DNA of 64,000 nucleotides from Pseudomonas nitroreducens TX1 (GTDB lineage: Bacteria; Pseudomonadota; Gammaproteobacteria; Pseudomonadales; Pseudomonadaceae). Where the stretch lies: NCBI RefSeq assembly GCF_000313755.1, contig NZ_AMZB01000134.1, positions 151,850 to 215,849 on the forward strand. The letters run 5' to 3'. The notes below the pieces were generated by a model, which was not told where the DNA came from, ran no database searches, and saw nothing but the letters and a program-made list of their open reading frames with translations. Below are positions 10,352 through 20,550 of this stretch, one piece after another. Both the position numbers and the translations under genes were made by a program. The stretch's first letter is position 1; each line of letters opens with the position of its first letter.

Positions 10352-11671
10352 ATGAACATCAGCTTCTTCCAGGAACTGCTGCAAAGCATCAGCGAGCGCG
10401 GCCGGCAACTGCTGGAGTCGCGCGAGCCGGCGCCGGGCAATGCGCAGGCGCTGGCGCAGGCTTGCCACAAACTGATCTCCAGCCACGGCGAAGCGTCGGG
10501 CGTAGCCCTGGCGCAGCAAGTCCTGTGCGCCTACCGCGACTGTCCGCCGGAACAGCAGAAGGCCTTCTTCGATACCCTGCTGAAGGATTTCGCCCCATCT
10601 CGCGAAGCGCTGGCCGAAGCCTGCCAGCGTTATCTCGACGAGCCGTCTTCGGCCAACACTACGGCGCTGTTCCAGGCCAGCGAACCGCCACGCCAGGAAC
10701 TGTTCCGCCGCCTGAACCAGGCGCCCGGCGGCACTGCCCAACTGATCGCCATGCGCCGCCTGCTGCTGCAGGAATTGAAAGCCAGGCCGGAGCTTGCCGC
10801 CGTGGACCACGACCTGCAGCACCTGCTGGCGTCCTGGTTCAACCGTGGTTTCCTGGTGCTGCGACGGATCGACTGGTCGACACCGGCAGCGATCCTGGAA
10901 AAGATCATCCAGTACGAGGCCGTCCATGCCATCAAGGACTGGGACGACCTGCGCAGCCGCCTGCAGCCGGCCGACCGCCGCTGCTTTGCCTTTTTCCACC
11001 CGGCACTGGCCGACGAGCCGTTGATCTTCGTCGAAGTGGCGCTGACCCGTGCGATGCCGGGTGCCATCGCTGACATTCTGGAGCCGGGCTCGCCGGGGCA
11101 GCCGCTGGAAGAACCCGACACCGCTGTCTTCTACTCCATCAGCAACTGCCAGGACGGCCTGCGCGGCATCTCCTTCGGCAATTTCCTGATCAAGCAGGTG
11201 GTGGAGGAGCTGGCGCGGGAGATTCCGAGCCTGCGCCAGTACGTCACGCTGTCGCCGGTGCCTGGCTTCCGCCGCTGGCTCGACGGCCTGGGCGCTGACC
11301 CGCAGCTGGGCTCGGTGGCTGCCGACCTGCTCAAGGCGCTCAAGCCCGATGCGCCGCCGCCACCACGCACTGAAGAACCCATGCTGGCGCTGGCCGCCGA
11401 GTACTTCCTGCACGCCAGGAACGGCGCCGGCCTGCCGCTGGACCCGGTGGCGCGTTTCCACCTGGGCAACGGTGCCCGCCTGGAACGCCTGAACTGGCGT
11501 GGCGACCTCTCCGCCAGCGGCCTGCGCCAGGCCGCCGGGCTGATGGTCAATTACCGCTACGAACTGCGCCAGATCGAAAAGAACCACGAAGCCTACGCCA
11601 ACCAGGGCGCGGTCGCGGCCTCACCCGAGGTGCGCAAGTTGGCCACCCTGACGGCGAAAACAAAACGCTAG
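10352..11671 (+). CDS. matA: Malonyl-CoA decarboxylase
   Basis: Converts malonyl-CoA to acetyl-CoA and CO2. The 439-residue protein has an all-helical N-terminal part (about 1-170) and the C-terminal acetyltransferase-like catalytic domain. The conserved serine motif TLSPVPGF, the histidine motif FHLGNGARLERLNW and the NYRYEL segment near the C-terminus match the human and rhizobial enzymes. A strong GAGGGGG (10341-10346) precedes the ATG. It sits 29 bp after the amidase and 9 bp before the malonyl-CoA synthetase, the MatA-MatB pairing known from rhizobial malonate utilisation. Here there is no MatC carrier; the ABC importer may replace it. Confidence 0.95.
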   Translation: MNISFFQELLQSISERGRQLLESREPAPGNAQALAQACHKLISSHGEASGVALAQQVLCAYRDCPPEQQKAFFDTLLKDFAPSREALAEACQRYLDEPSSANTTALFQASEPPRQELFRRLNQAPGGTAQLIAMRRLLLQELKARPELAAVDHDLQHLLASWFNRGFLVLRRIDWSTPAAILEKIIQYEAVHAIKDWDDLRSRLQPADRRCFAFFHPALADEPLIFVEVALTRAMPGAIADILEPGSPGQPLEEPDTAVFYSISNCQDGLRGISFGNFLIKQVVEELAREIPSLRQYVTLSPVPGFRRWLDGLGADPQLGSVAADLLKALKPDAPPPPRTEEPMLALAAEYFLHARNGAGLPLDPVARFHLGNGARLERLNWRGDLSASGLRQAAGLMVNYRYELRQIEKNHEAYANQGAVAASPEVRKLATLTAKTKR

Positions 11672-11680
11672 GACCTCACC

Positions 11681-13204
11681 ATGAACCAGAGCCTTTTCGC
11701 CGAAGTCGGCAAACACCTGCCCAGCGACCTGTCCAAACCTTTCATCCGCACCCCCCTGGGGGGCGGCTACAGCTACGCCGACATGCTGCGCAGCACCTCG
11801 CAATTCGCCCATGCCCTGGTGGAACTCGGCGTGCAGCCGGGCGACCGGGTTGCCGTGCAGGTCGACAAGAGCCCCGAGACGGTCATGCTCTACCTCGCCG
11901 TGCTGCGCGCCGGCGCGGTCTACCTGCCGCTCAACAGCGGCTATACCGGTGACGAGCTGCGCTACTTCCTCGACGACGCCGAGCCTTCGCTGTTCGTCTG
12001 CGCACCGGCCTTCGAGGCCCAGGCCCGCGAGCTGGCGAAAGTCAGCGGCGTGGCCCACGTGGAGACCCTGGGCGACGCCGGTGACGGTTCGCTGATGGAT
12101 CGGGTGCACGGCAAGCCGGGGCGCTTTGCCGATGTCGAGCGTGCCGCTGCCGATCTCGCCGCGATCCTCTACACCTCCGGCACCACCGGGCGCTCCAAGG
12201 GCGCGATGATCAGCCACGGCAACCTGGTGTCCAACGCCCGCGCGCTGGTGGACGCCTGGAAGATCACCAGCGAGGACTGGCTGCTCCATGCGCTGCCGAT
12301 CTTCCACATCCATGGCCTGTTCGTGGCCTGCAACAGCCTGCTGATGGCGGGCGGCTCGATGCTCTTTCTGAGCAAGTTCGATGCCGCGCAGATCCTCAAG
12401 CTGCTGCCCCAGGTGAACCTGCTGATGGGCGTGCCGACCTTCTACACTCGCCTGCTCGACCAACCCGGCCTGACCCGCGAGGCGGTGGCGCACATGCGCC
12501 TGTTCATTTCCGGTTCCGCGCCGCTGACCGCCGAGACCCACAAGGCGTTCTCCCAGCGCACCGGCATGGCGATCCTCGAACGCTACGGCATGACCGAGAC
12601 CGGCATGAACACCTCCAATCCGCTGGAGGGCGAACGTATCGCCGGCACCGTCGGCTTCCCGCTGCCGGGCGTCGAGCTGCGCATCACCGACCCGGCCCAG
12701 GCCGAGCCGACGCTGCTGCCGCAGGGCGAGCCGGGGATGATCGAAGTGCGCGGGCCGAACGTGTTCCAGGGGTACTGGCGGATGCCGGAGAAAACCGCCG
12801 AGGAACTGCGCGCGGACGGCTACTTCATGACCGGTGACATCGGCTTCGTCGACGACCGTGGCTACGTGCAGATCGTCGGCCGCAACAAGGACATGATCAT
12901 CAGCGGCGGCTTCAACGTGTACCCCAAGGAGCTGGAAGAGATTCTCGACACCCTGCCGGGGGTGGCCGAGTCGGCGGTGATTGGCGTGCCGCATCCAGAC
13001 TTCGGCGAGGGTGTGACCGCCGTGCTGGTGGCCAGCCAGGGTCAGGCGCCGAGCGAGGCGCAGGTGCTCGCCGCGCTGGACGGCAAGCTGGCGCGCTTCA
13101 AGCAGCCCAAGCGGGTGATGGTGGTCGACGCGCTGCCGCGCAACGTGATGGGCAAGGTGCAGAAGAATGTGCTGCGCGAGCAGTTCAAGGCGCTGTATTC
13201 CTGA
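11681..13204 (+). CDS. matB: Malonyl-CoA synthetase (MatB-type acyl-CoA ligase)
   Basis: ATP-dependent ligase making malonyl-CoA from malonate. The 507 residues match the MatB length. The AMP-binding P-loop is YTSGTTGRSKG, the adenylate motif is ERYGMTETGMN and the C-terminal core motif is GGFNVYPKELEE. The overall pattern (KPFIRTPLGGGYSYADML at the start, LPIFHIHGLFVACN in the middle) is that of MatB rather than acetate or long-chain ligases. A start site AGGA overlaps the stop of matA. The gene ends the cluster; a REP pair follows 16 bp after the stop. Confidence 0.93.
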   Translation: MNQSLFAEVGKHLPSDLSKPFIRTPLGGGYSYADMLRSTSQFAHALVELGVQPGDRVAVQVDKSPETVMLYLAVLRAGAVYLPLNSGYTGDELRYFLDDAEPSLFVCAPAFEAQARELAKVSGVAHVETLGDAGDGSLMDRVHGKPGRFADVERAAADLAAILYTSGTTGRSKGAMISHGNLVSNARALVDAWKITSEDWLLHALPIFHIHGLFVACNSLLMAGGSMLFLSKFDAAQILKLLPQVNLLMGVPTFYTRLLDQPGLTREAVAHMRLFISGSAPLTAETHKAFSQRTGMAILERYGMTETGMNTSNPLEGERIAGTVGFPLPGVELRITDPAQAEPTLLPQGEPGMIEVRGPNVFQGYWRMPEKTAEELRADGYFMTGDIGFVDDRGYVQIVGRNKDMIISGGFNVYPKELEEILDTLPGVAESAVIGVPHPDFGEGVTAVLVASQGQAPSEAQVLAALDGKLARFKQPKRVMVVDALPRNVMGKVQKNVLREQFKALYS

Positions 13205-13220
13205 ACTCCGGCCTGACGTT

Positions 13221-13297
13221 GTTTGCGAGCAAGCTCGCTCCTACGAAAAGCGCTCCGCAGCTGGGCGTAGATGTAGGAGCGAGCTTGCTCGCGAACC
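13221..13297. repeat. REP palindrome pair (outward variant)
   Basis: gtttgcgagcaagctcgctcctac (13221-13244) and gtaggagcgagcttgctcgcgaac (13274-13297) in the opposite relative order to the other pairs. Located just after matB. Confidence 0.9.
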
Positions 13298-13330
13298 GGG
13301 AATTGTCCCTGCCTTCTGGCTGACTCCGCT

Positions 13331-13487
13331 CCCCCTCCCTAACCCTCTCCCTGAAGGGAGAGGGGACTGGATCGGCGCAGGATGGCAAATACGAGCTGGC
13401 CTGCTGCTGCGGTTCAGTTAACGTAGGGAGTTGCCGGCAGCCCGGATAGCTCCCTCTCCCTTCAGGGAGAGGGCGGGGGGAGAGGGT
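13331..13487. repeat. CCCTCTCCC-family inverted pair
   Basis: Two palindromic units, 13331-13367 (ccctctccct-gaa-gggagagg core) and 13451-13487 (ctctccct-tca-gggagag core), in inverted orientation around an 83-bp spacer. The same arrangement recurs at 20.4, 29.3 and 45.5 kb. Confidence 0.88.
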
Positions 13488-13511
13488 AGACTCCGTGCAC
13501 CGACGGCCACA

Positions 13512-13536
13512 AAAAGCCCCGCTTACGCGGGGCTTT
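13512..13536. terminator. Bidirectional intrinsic terminator between matB and quinone oxidoreductase
   Basis: Stem aaaagccccgc / gcggggctttt with TTAC loop, A-run on one side and T-run on the other, so it can end transcription of both convergent genes. Confidence 0.88.
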
Positions 13537-13543
13537 TGATTTT

Positions 13544-13588
13544 GTAGGAGCGGAGCTTCTCCGCGAAACGCGGATGAAATCCGCGCCC
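13544..13588. repeat. GGATTTCATCC-type REP variant
   Basis: gtaggagcggagcttctccgcg followed by cgcggatgaaatccgcg. It shares the GTAGGAGC border with the main REP family but has a different palindromic core, as also seen at 37545-37620. Confidence 0.75.
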
Positions 13589-13598
13589 CCGGAACCCG

Positions 13599-14576
13599 TC
13601 AGCGTACGGCAACCACCACCTTGCCCACCGCCTTGCGCTGGCCCAGGTGATTGATCGCGTCGGCGGCCTGCTCCAGTGGATAGGTCTGCGACACCAGCGG
13701 CTTGATCTTGCCCTCGGCGAACCAGGCGAACAACTGTTGGAAGTTCGCTGCGTTGGCCTGTGGCTGGCGTTGGGCGAAGGAGCCCCAGAACACACCGACC
13801 AGCGAGGCGCCCTTGAGCAGGGTGAGGTTGGCCGGCAGCGACGGGATGGTACCGCTGGCGAAGCCGACCACCAGCATGCGGCCGTTCCAGGCGATGGAGC
13901 GGAAGGCTTCCTCGAACAGATCGCCGCCGACCGGATCGTAGATCACGTCCACGCCCTGGCCGCCGGTGATTTCCTTGAGCTTGTCCTTGAGGCTGCCTTC
14001 GCTGTAGTTGATCAGTACGTCGGCGCCAGCGGCCCTGGCCACTTCCAGCTTGGCGTCGCTGCTGGCTGCCGCGATGACCTTGGCGCCCATGGCCTTGCCG
14101 ATCTCGACGGCCGCCAGGCCCACGCCACCGGAGGCGCCGAGCACCAGCAGGGTCTCGCCCGGCTGAAGGTTGGCGCGCTGCTTGAGCGCGTGCATGGAGG
14201 TGCCGTAGGTCATGCCGAAGGCGGCGGCGCTGGCGAAGTCCATGCCGTCGGGAATCGGCATCACGTTGTAGCCGGGCACCGCCACTTCCTCGGCGAAGCT
14301 GCCCCAGCCGGTCAGCGCCATCACCCGGTCGCCGGGCTTTACGTGGCTGACCTTCTCACCCACCGCGCCCACCACACCGGCGGCCTCGCCACCCGGGGAG
14401 AACGGGAAGGGCGGCTTGAACTGGTACTTGCCCTCGATGATCAGGGTGTCCGGGAAGTTCACCCCGGCAGCGTGAACCTGCAGCAGGACTTCGTTCTTCT
14501 TCGGCTCGGGGCTGGCGATGTCTTCCAGCACCAGGGTTTCGGCGGGGCCGAAGGCTTTGCACAGCACGGCTTTCAT
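13599..14576 (-). CDS. NADPH:quinone oxidoreductase (medium-chain dehydrogenase family)
   Basis: 325-residue zinc-less alcohol-dehydrogenase-like enzyme that reduces quinones or enones with NADPH. The GroES-like N-terminal half (MKAVLCKAFGPAETLVLED) is followed by a Rossmann domain with GASGGVGLAAVEIG, where the QOR-type signature sits. It stands alone between the bidirectional terminator and a divergent small gene. The exact substrate cannot be told from sequence; crotonyl-CoA-reductase-like enzymes share the same fold. Confidence 0.9.
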   Translation of the reverse strand: MKAVLCKAFGPAETLVLEDIASPEPKKNEVLLQVHAAGVNFPDTLIIEGKYQFKPPFPFSPGGEAAGVVGAVGEKVSHVKPGDRVMALTGWGSFAEEVAVPGYNVMPIPDGMDFASAAAFGMTYGTSMHALKQRANLQPGETLLVLGASGGVGLAAVEIGKAMGAKVIAAASSDAKLEVARAAGADVLINYSEGSLKDKLKEITGGQGVDVIYDPVGGDLFEEAFRSIAWNGRMLVVGFASGTIPSLPANLTLLKGASLVGVFWGSFAQRQPQANAANFQQLFAWFAEGKIKPLVSQTYPLEQAADAINHLGQRKAVGKVVVAVR

Positions 14577-14737
14577 GAGGACGTACTCCGTTGGAGGTTC
14601 TGCTTTGTGAGTAGCGGGCAGTGTAGGAGCGCAGGCACAGGGGGCAAATCACCATGGCCTGGGCTTATGCCCCGATATAGCTTGGGCGGCGGCGCGAGTG
14701 TGGCTATCCTTTGCCCATCGAATCCGGAGACATCGCC

Positions 14738-15151
14738 TTGAGAGCTTTCCTCGCCCTGTTGCTGGCCTTTTCCTTCAGTACCTTCGTCATGGCTTCCGAG
14801 TCCGAAGAAGCCAAGCCGGAAGACGCCAACAAGCCTGTATTCTTCGACCTCACTCCCGCACTGGTGGGCAACTACGGCAGCGGTCCGCGCCTGAAATACT
14901 TCAAGGCCGACATCGCGCTGAAGGTCACCGGCAAGGAGGCCTCCGAGAAGGTCGAGCACCACGAACCGCTGATCCGCAACCAACTGGTGATGCTGTTCGC
15001 CCAGCAGACCGACGAGTCCCTGGGCAGCGTCGACGGCAAGGAGAAGCTGCGCCAGGAAGCTCTCAAGCAGGTGCAGACCGTCCTCCAGCAGGAAGAGGGC
15101 AAACCGCTGGTGGACGACCTGCTGTTCAACAACCTGATCGTCCAGCCCTGA
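14738..15151 (+). CDS. FliL-like secreted/membrane-anchored protein
   Basis: 137-residue protein with an N-terminal hydrophobic signal (RAFLALLLAFSFSTFVMAS) and a FliL-type domain (VFFDLTPALVGNYG ... YFKADIALKV ... VEHHEPLIRNQLVMLFAQQT). FliL proteins sit at the flagellar basal body, but this stand-alone version is away from flagellar genes and its role in Pseudomonas is unsettled. I chose the TTG at 14738 because GGAGA at 14726-14730 is 7 bp upstream; another TTG at 14711 has no such site. Confidence 0.78.
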   Translation: MRAFLALLLAFSFSTFVMASESEEAKPEDANKPVFFDLTPALVGNYGSGPRLKYFKADIALKVTGKEASEKVEHHEPLIRNQLVMLFAQQTDESLGSVDGKEKLRQEALKQVQTVLQQEEGKPLVDDLLFNNLIVQP

Positions 15152-15380
15152 TTCCCTCGGATGCCACCTCCATGAGCGCGACTCATCTGCGCAGCGCAGG
15201 CGTTCCTCGCTCCCGGCTGCGGCCGCTCGCCGCAATGCCGGGCTGAAAGCCCCGTCTTGCAAGGCGCGTAGGAAATTTCCGGCGCGCGCCTGACCTGAAT
15301 CAAACCCCGTTTACCGCTGCTCGCCGAACATCCCCTCATGATCCGCTCGAATTCGAGCGCCTGGACAAGAGGATATTCGG

Positions 15381-16454
15381 ATGACAGGAACCGCAAAAAG
15401 CTGGCGCACTCGCGGACTCTTCGTGGTCGCCGCGGCGGTGCTCGCCGCGCTGGCCTGGCAGACGTTCAAGCCGAACGGCCTCCCCGAAGGCTTCGCCAGC
15501 GGCAACGGGCGCATCGAAGCCACCGAAGTCGACGTGGCCACCAAATTGGCGGGCCGCGTGGCGGAGATCCTGGTGGACGAAGGGGACTTCGTCACCGCCG
15601 GGCAGGTCGTTGCGCGCATGGATACCCAGGTGCTCAAGGCCCAGCTGGCGCAGGCCGAGGCCGAGGTGCGGCGGGCGCAGAACGCCAAGCTCACCGCCGA
15701 ATCGCTGGTTGCCCAGCGGCATAGCGAAAAGGCCACCGCCGAAGCCATGGTCGCCCAGCGCCAGGCCGAACTTACTGCCGCGCATAAGCGCTTCACCCGC
15801 ACCGAGCAACTGGTCAAGCGCAACGCTCTGCCGCAGCAACAGCTCGACGACGACCGCGCGGCGCTGCAGAGCTCCCAGGCAGCGCTGGCCGCCGCACGCT
15901 CGCAGGTCATCTCGGCGCAGGCCAGCATCGCTGCCGCCAGTTCCCAGGTGATCGAGGCGCAATCGGCCATCGAGGCCGCCACCGCCAGCACCGTGCGCCT
16001 GCAGGCCGATATCGACGACAGCGACCTCAAGGCCCCGCGCAACGGCCGCGTGCAGTACCGCGTGGCGCAGCCGGGCGAAGTCCTTTCCGCTGGCGGCAAG
16101 CTGCTCAACATGGTCGACCTGGCTGACGTCTACATGACCTTCTTCCTGCCCTCGGGGCAGGCCGGCAAGGTCGAGCTGGGCCAGGAAGTTCACCTGGTGA
16201 TCGACGCGGTGCCGGAGTACGTGATCCCGGCGAAAGTCTCCTACGTCGCCAGCGTCGCGCAGTTCACGCCCAAGACCGTGGAGACCGCCAACGAGCGCGA
16301 GAAGCTGATGTTCCGCGTCAAGGCGCGCCTCGATCCGGGCCTGTTGGAAAAATACATCACCTACGTGAAAACCGGCGTGCCGGGCATGGCCTATATGCGC
16401 CTCGACCCGCAGGTGGAATGGCCGGCTGACCTGCAGATCAAGGTCCCGCAATGA
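15381..16454 (+). CDS. yhiI: HlyD-family periplasmic adaptor (YhiI-like)
   Basis: 357-residue membrane-fusion protein: one N-terminal transmembrane segment (residues about 12-28), biotinyl-lipoyl-like half-motifs ([15 protein letters not shown] and [19 protein letters not shown]) and a long coiled-coil hairpin rich in Ala/Gln/Glu between them. It partners the RbbA-type ABC protein, whose start overlaps its stop by 4 bp, and YhhJ. Together these are expected to form an efflux or secretion pump across the inner membrane. Confidence 0.92.
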   Translation: MTGTAKSWRTRGLFVVAAAVLAALAWQTFKPNGLPEGFASGNGRIEATEVDVATKLAGRVAEILVDEGDFVTAGQVVARMDTQVLKAQLAQAEAEVRRAQNAKLTAESLVAQRHSEKATAEAMVAQRQAELTAAHKRFTRTEQLVKRNALPQQQLDDDRAALQSSQAALAAARSQVISAQASIAAASSQVIEAQSAIEAATASTVRLQADIDDSDLKAPRNGRVQYRVAQPGEVLSAGGKLLNMVDLADVYMTFFLPSGQAGKVELGQEVHLVIDAVPEYVIPAKVSYVASVAQFTPKTVETANEREKLMFRVKARLDPGLLEKYITYVKTGVPGMAYMRLDPQVEWPADLQIKVPQ

Positions 16455-19186
16455 ACGCCGCCGACTGCGTGGCCCGTCTGGCTGGCGTCTCGCTGCGCTA
16501 TGGGCAGACCCGCGCAGTGGACGACGTCACCCTGGAAATCCCGGCCAACCGCATGGTCGGCCTGATCGGCCCGGACGGCGTCGGCAAGTCCAGCCTGCTG
16601 GCGCTGCTGGCGGGCGCGCGGAAGATGCAGGAGGGCGAAATCCAGGTGCTCGGCGGCGACATGCGCGACGTGCGCCATCGCCGCGCCGTTTGCCCGCGCA
16701 TCGCCTACATGCCCCAGGGCCTGGGCAAGAACCTCTACCCGACGCTCTCGGTGTTCGAGAACGTCGACTTCTTCGGCCGCCTGTTCGGCCACGACAAGGC
16801 CGAGCGCGAGCGGCGCATCGCCGACCTGCTGCACAGCACGGGGCTGGCGCCCTTCGCCGAGCGCCCGGCGGGCAAGCTCTCCGGCGGCATGAAGCAGAAG
16901 CTCGGGCTGTGCTGCGCGCTGATCCACGACCCCGACCTGCTGATCCTCGACGAACCCACCACCGGCGTCGATCCGCTGTCGCGCAACCAGTTCTGGGAGC
17001 TGATCGCGCGCATCCGCGCAGGCCGCGAGGGCATGAGCGTGCTGGTGGCCACCGCCTACATGGAGGAGGCCGAGCGCTTCGACCATCTGGTGGCGATGGA
17101 CGAAGGCAAGGTGCTTTCCACTGGTACGCCTGCCGAGCTGCGCGAGCAGACCGCGACGCCGACCCTCGAAGAGGCGTTCATCGCGCTGCTGCCCGAGGCC
17201 AAGCGCGCCGGGCACCACGCGCTGGTGATCCCGCCACGCACGCTGGGCGAGGGCGCCGCTCAGATCGCCATCGAAGCCGAAGGGCTGACGTGCCGCTTCG
17301 GGGATTTCGTCGCGGTCGACCACGTCAGCTTCCGCATCGAGCGTGGGGAAATCTTCGGTTTCCTCGGCTCCAACGGCTGCGGCAAGTCCACCACCATGAA
17401 GATGCTCACCGGCCTGCTGCCCGCCAGCGAAGGCACCTGTGCGTTGTTCGGCCAGCCGGTGAACGCCAACGACATGCAGACCCGCCGGCGCGTGGGCTAC
17501 ATGTCCCAGGCCTTTTCGCTGTATGCCGAACTGACGGTGCTGCAGAACCTCGAACTGCACGCCAAGCTGTTCCACCTGCCAACCGACCAGATCGGCCCGC
17601 GCGTGGAGGAAATGCTCCAGCGCTTCGACCTCGGCAAGGTCCGCAACGAGTTGCCGGACAGCCTGCCGCTGGGCATTCGCCAGCGCCTGTCGCTGGCCGT
17701 GGCGGTGATCCACAAGCCGGAAATCCTGATCCTCGACGAGCCCACCTCGGGCGTCGACCCGGTGGCCCGCGACGGCTTCTGGGAGCTGATGGTGGAGCTG
17801 TCGCGCAACGACGGCGTGACCATCTTCATTTCCACCCACTTCATGAACGAGGCCGAGCGTTGCGACCGCATCTCGCTGATGCATGCCGGCAAGGTGCTCG
17901 ACAGCGACACCCCGCAGGGCTTGATCGACAAGCGCGGCCTGCCGACCCTGGAAGCCACCTTCATTGCCTATCTGGAAGAGGCCGCCGGCAGTGCGCCGGT
18001 GCCGGACGCCGCGCCTGCGCCGGAAGCGCCCGCCGAGCCGACCCGCTACAAGGGCAGCGACCGTTTCAGCTGGCTGCGCCTGTTCAGCTACGCGCGCCGC
18101 GAGGCCATGGAACTGCGCCGCGACCCGATCCGCCTGACCCTGGCGCTGGTGGGCACCGCGCTGCTGATGTTCATCATCGGCTACGGCATCAATATGGACG
18201 TCGAGGACCTCACCTACGCGGTGCTCGACCGTGACCAGACCACCACCAGTCAGGCCTACGCGCTGAACATCGCCGGCTCGCGCTACTTCATCGAGAAGGA
18301 CCCGATCCAGGACCCGGACGACCTGGAGCGGCGCCTGCGCAGCGGCGAGATCAGCCTGGCAGTGGAAATCCCGCCGAACTTCGGCCGTGACCTCAAGCGC
18401 GGCGCCGATCCGCAGATCGGCGTGTGGATCGACGGCGCCATGCCGACCCGCGCCAACACCGTGCTCGGCTACGTCCAGGGGCTGCACGCCAGCTACCTTG
18501 CCGACCTCGCCCGGCAGAGCGGCAACGCCGCCGCCAGCGCGGCGGCCAGCACTGAAGTGCGCTACCGCTACAACCCGGACGTGGAGAGCCTCAAGGCGAT
18601 GGTGCCGGCGGTGATCCCGCTGCTGCTGATCATGATCCCGGCGATGCTCACCGCCCTGGGCGTGGTGCGCGAGAAGGAGCTGGGCTCGATCACCAACCTC
18701 TACGTCACGCCGGTCACGCGTCTGGAGTTCCTGTTGGGCAAGCAATTGCCCTACATCGGCATGGGCATGATCAACTTCGTGCTCATGCTGGCCATGGCGG
18801 TGCTGCTGTTCCAGGTGCCGCTCAAGGGCAGCTTTCTCGCGCTGCTGGTCGGTGCGTTCCTCTACGTGGTGACCAGCACCGGTCTGGGGCTGCTGCTCTC
18901 GACCTTCATGAAGAGCCAGATCGCTGCCGTGTTCGGCACCGCCATCGCCACCATGATCCCGGCCATCCAGTTCTCCGGGCTGATCCACCCGGTGTCGTCG
19001 CTGGAAGGTGCCGCGGCGTTCATTGGCCAGCTCTACCCGACCTCGCATTTCCTCATCATCAGCCGCGGCGCCTTCTCCAAGGCGCTGGGCCTCCCCGACC
19101 TATGGGTCTACTACCTGCCGCTGGCGGTGATGATCGTGGTGCTGACACTGCTCAGCGTGGCCTGCTTGAAGAAGCAGGAGGACTGA
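16451..19186 (+). CDS. rbbA: RbbA-type fused ABC protein (two ATPase domains plus ABC-2 membrane domain)
   Basis: 911 residues, the same length as E. coli RbbA/YhiH. First nucleotide-binding domain: [30 protein letters not shown]. Second: [10 protein letters not shown], degenerate signature [23 protein letters not shown]-terminal ABC-2 membrane domain (from about residue 540) has an N-terminal helix, a large outer loop and a cluster of helices after about 720. The protein is called ribosome-associated ATPase in E. coli, but the neighbours (HlyD adaptor upstream, ABC-2 permease YhhJ downstream) point to an export pump. Cargo is not evident. Confidence 0.94.
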   Translation: MNAADCVARLAGVSLRYGQTRAVDDVTLEIPANRMVGLIGPDGVGKSSLLALLAGARKMQEGEIQVLGGDMRDVRHRRAVCPRIAYMPQGLGKNLYPTLSVFENVDFFGRLFGHDKAERERRIADLLHSTGLAPFAERPAGKLSGGMKQKLGLCCALIHDPDLLILDEPTTGVDPLSRNQFWELIARIRAGREGMSVLVATAYMEEAERFDHLVAMDEGKVLSTGTPAELREQTATPTLEEAFIALLPEAKRAGHHALVIPPRTLGEGAAQIAIEAEGLTCRFGDFVAVDHVSFRIERGEIFGFLGSNGCGKSTTMKMLTGLLPASEGTCALFGQPVNANDMQTRRRVGYMSQAFSLYAELTVLQNLELHAKLFHLPTDQIGPRVEEMLQRFDLGKVRNELPDSLPLGIRQRLSLAVAVIHKPEILILDEPTSGVDPVARDGFWELMVELSRNDGVTIFISTHFMNEAERCDRISLMHAGKVLDSDTPQGLIDKRGLPTLEATFIAYLEEAAGSAPVPDAAPAPEAPAEPTRYKGSDRFSWLRLFSYARREAMELRRDPIRLTLALVGTALLMFIIGYGINMDVEDLTYAVLDRDQTTTSQAYALNIAGSRYFIEKDPIQDPDDLERRLRSGEISLAVEIPPNFGRDLKRGADPQIGVWIDGAMPTRANTVLGYVQGLHASYLADLARQSGNAAASAAASTEVRYRYNPDVESLKAMVPAVIPLLLIMIPAMLTALGVVREKELGSITNLYVTPVTRLEFLLGKQLPYIGMGMINFVLMLAMAVLLFQVPLKGSFLALLVGAFLYVVTSTGLGLLLSTFMKSQIAAVFGTAIATMIPAIQFSGLIHPVSSLEGAAAFIGQLYPTSHFLIISRGAFSKALGLPDLWVYYLPLAVMIVVLTLLSVACLKKQED

Positions 19187-19189
19187 GCC

Positions 19190-20314
19190 ATGAGGAAGCT
19201 GGCGAACATCTTCAACCTCGGCATCAAGGAATTCCGCAGCCTGGGCCGCGATTACGCGATGCTGATCCTGATCGCCTGGGCCTTCACCCTGGGGGTCTAC
19301 AGCTCGGCCACCGGCGTGCCGGAAACCCTGCACCACGCGCCCATCGCCATCGTCGACGAGGACCAGTCGCAGCTCTCCACGCGCATCATCAACGCCTTCC
19401 AGCCACCGTACTTCCGACCGCCAGAAATGATTGGCCACGCGCAGATGGACCGCGGCATGGATGTGGGTTTGTACACCTTCACCCTGGACATCCCGCCGGA
19501 CTTCCAGCGCGACGTGCTGGCCGGGCGGCAGCCGGCGATCCAGGTCAACGTCGACGCTACCCAGACCGGACAAGCATTCTCTGGTGCGGGCTACATCCAG
19601 AACATCATCGGCACCGAGGTGCGCGAGTTCGTCAGCCGCTACCGCGCCGAAGCGGCGATGCCGGCCGAGCTGGCGGTGCGCATAGAGTTCAACCCGAACC
19701 TGACCCAGGCCTGGTTCGGCGCGGTGATGGAAGTGATCAACCAGATCACCATGCTGTCGATCATCCTCACCGGCGCCGCGCTGATCCGCGAGCGCGAGCA
19801 CGGCACGGTGGAGCACCTGCTGGTGATGCCGCTGACCGCCTTCGAGATCATGATGGCCAAGGTCTGGTCCATGGGCACCGTGGTGCTGGTGGCGGCGGCC
19901 ATCTCGTTGCAGCTGGTGGTGCGCGGCTGGCTGGACGTGCCGATCAGCGGCTCGGTGGGGCTGTTCCTGCTGGGCGCGGCGCTGCACCTGTTCGCCACCA
20001 CGTCCATGGGCATCTTCCTCGGCACCGTGGCGCGCTCGATGCCGCAGCTGGGGCTGCTGGTGATCCTCACCCTGATGCCGCTGCAGATACTCTCCGGCGG
20101 CACCACGCCGCGCGAGAGCATGCCGGAGCTGGTGCAAACCATCATGCTGGCGGCGCCGACCACCCACTTCGTCAGCCTGGCCCAGGCGATTCTTTATCGT
20201 GGGGCCGACCTGTCCATCGTCTGGCCACAGCTGCTGGCCATCGTCGGTATCGGCGCGGCGTTCTTCAGTGGCGCGCTGTGGCGCTTCCGCCGGACCATCG
20301 GGCAGATGGCCTGA
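19190..20314 (+). CDS. yhhJ: ABC-2 type permease (YhhJ-like)
   Basis: 374-residue inner-membrane protein with an N-terminal helix, a large periplasmic loop and five C-terminal helices, plus the ABC-2 motif HGTVEHLLVMPLTAFEIMMAKVW. It starts 3 bp after the RbbA stop and resembles that protein's membrane domain, so the two probably form a heterodimeric channel. It is the last gene of the YhiI-RbbA-YhhJ operon; a REP pair follows 15 bp later. Confidence 0.92.
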   Translation: MRKLANIFNLGIKEFRSLGRDYAMLILIAWAFTLGVYSSATGVPETLHHAPIAIVDEDQSQLSTRIINAFQPPYFRPPEMIGHAQMDRGMDVGLYTFTLDIPPDFQRDVLAGRQPAIQVNVDATQTGQAFSGAGYIQNIIGTEVREFVSRYRAEAAMPAELAVRIEFNPNLTQAWFGAVMEVINQITMLSIILTGAALIREREHGTVEHLLVMPLTAFEIMMAKVWSMGTVVLVAAAISLQLVVRGWLDVPISGSVGLFLLGAALHLFATTSMGIFLGTVARSMPQLGLLVILTLMPLQILSGGTTPRESMPELVQTIMLAAPTTHFVSLAQAILYRGADLSIVWPQLLAIVGIGAAFFSGALWRFRRTIGQMA

Positions 20315-20329
20315 CGCTTCGCCCATTCT

Positions 20330-20403
20330 GTAGGAGCGAGCTCGCGAACGGACTATCCGGCAGCGCTGACGCCAGGCGGGTTCGCGAGCAAGCTCGCTCC
20401 TAC
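20330..20403. repeat. REPIN-like pair (left copy shortened)
   Basis: The left palindrome reads gtaggagcgagctcgcgaac, having lost the central TTG-C bases, and the right copy at 20380-20403 is intact. This shows a small deletion in one REP unit. Confidence 0.88.
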
Positions 20404-20408
20404 AGAGA

Positions 20409-20534
20409 CCCTCGCCCTGACCGCGCGCCTCGCTCCGAAGGGAGAGGGGACTGGTTTGGTGCCGGCGTAAACCGAAGTGTCAGCCGGCATGTTCAGCTCC
20501 CTCTCCCTTCAGGGAGAGGGCGGGGGAGAGGGCA
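20409..20534. repeat. CCCTCTCCC-family inverted pair
   Basis: Left unit 20409-20451 with ggagaggggactgg border, right unit 20498-20534 (ctccctctcccttcagggag core followed by cgggggagagg). Located between yhhJ and the convergent GGDEF gene. Confidence 0.85.
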
Positions 20535-20550
20535 TGCCTCGCACGAAATT

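Noticed and set aside
13205..13598. Possible mobile-element remnant
   Set aside because: No transposase fragment or target duplication; the gap is fully accounted for by REP-type repeats and a terminator.
16391..19048. 885-codon open frame antisense to rbbA
   Set aside because: A His/Gln/Arg-rich low-complexity translation, opposite a recognisable 911-residue ABC protein.
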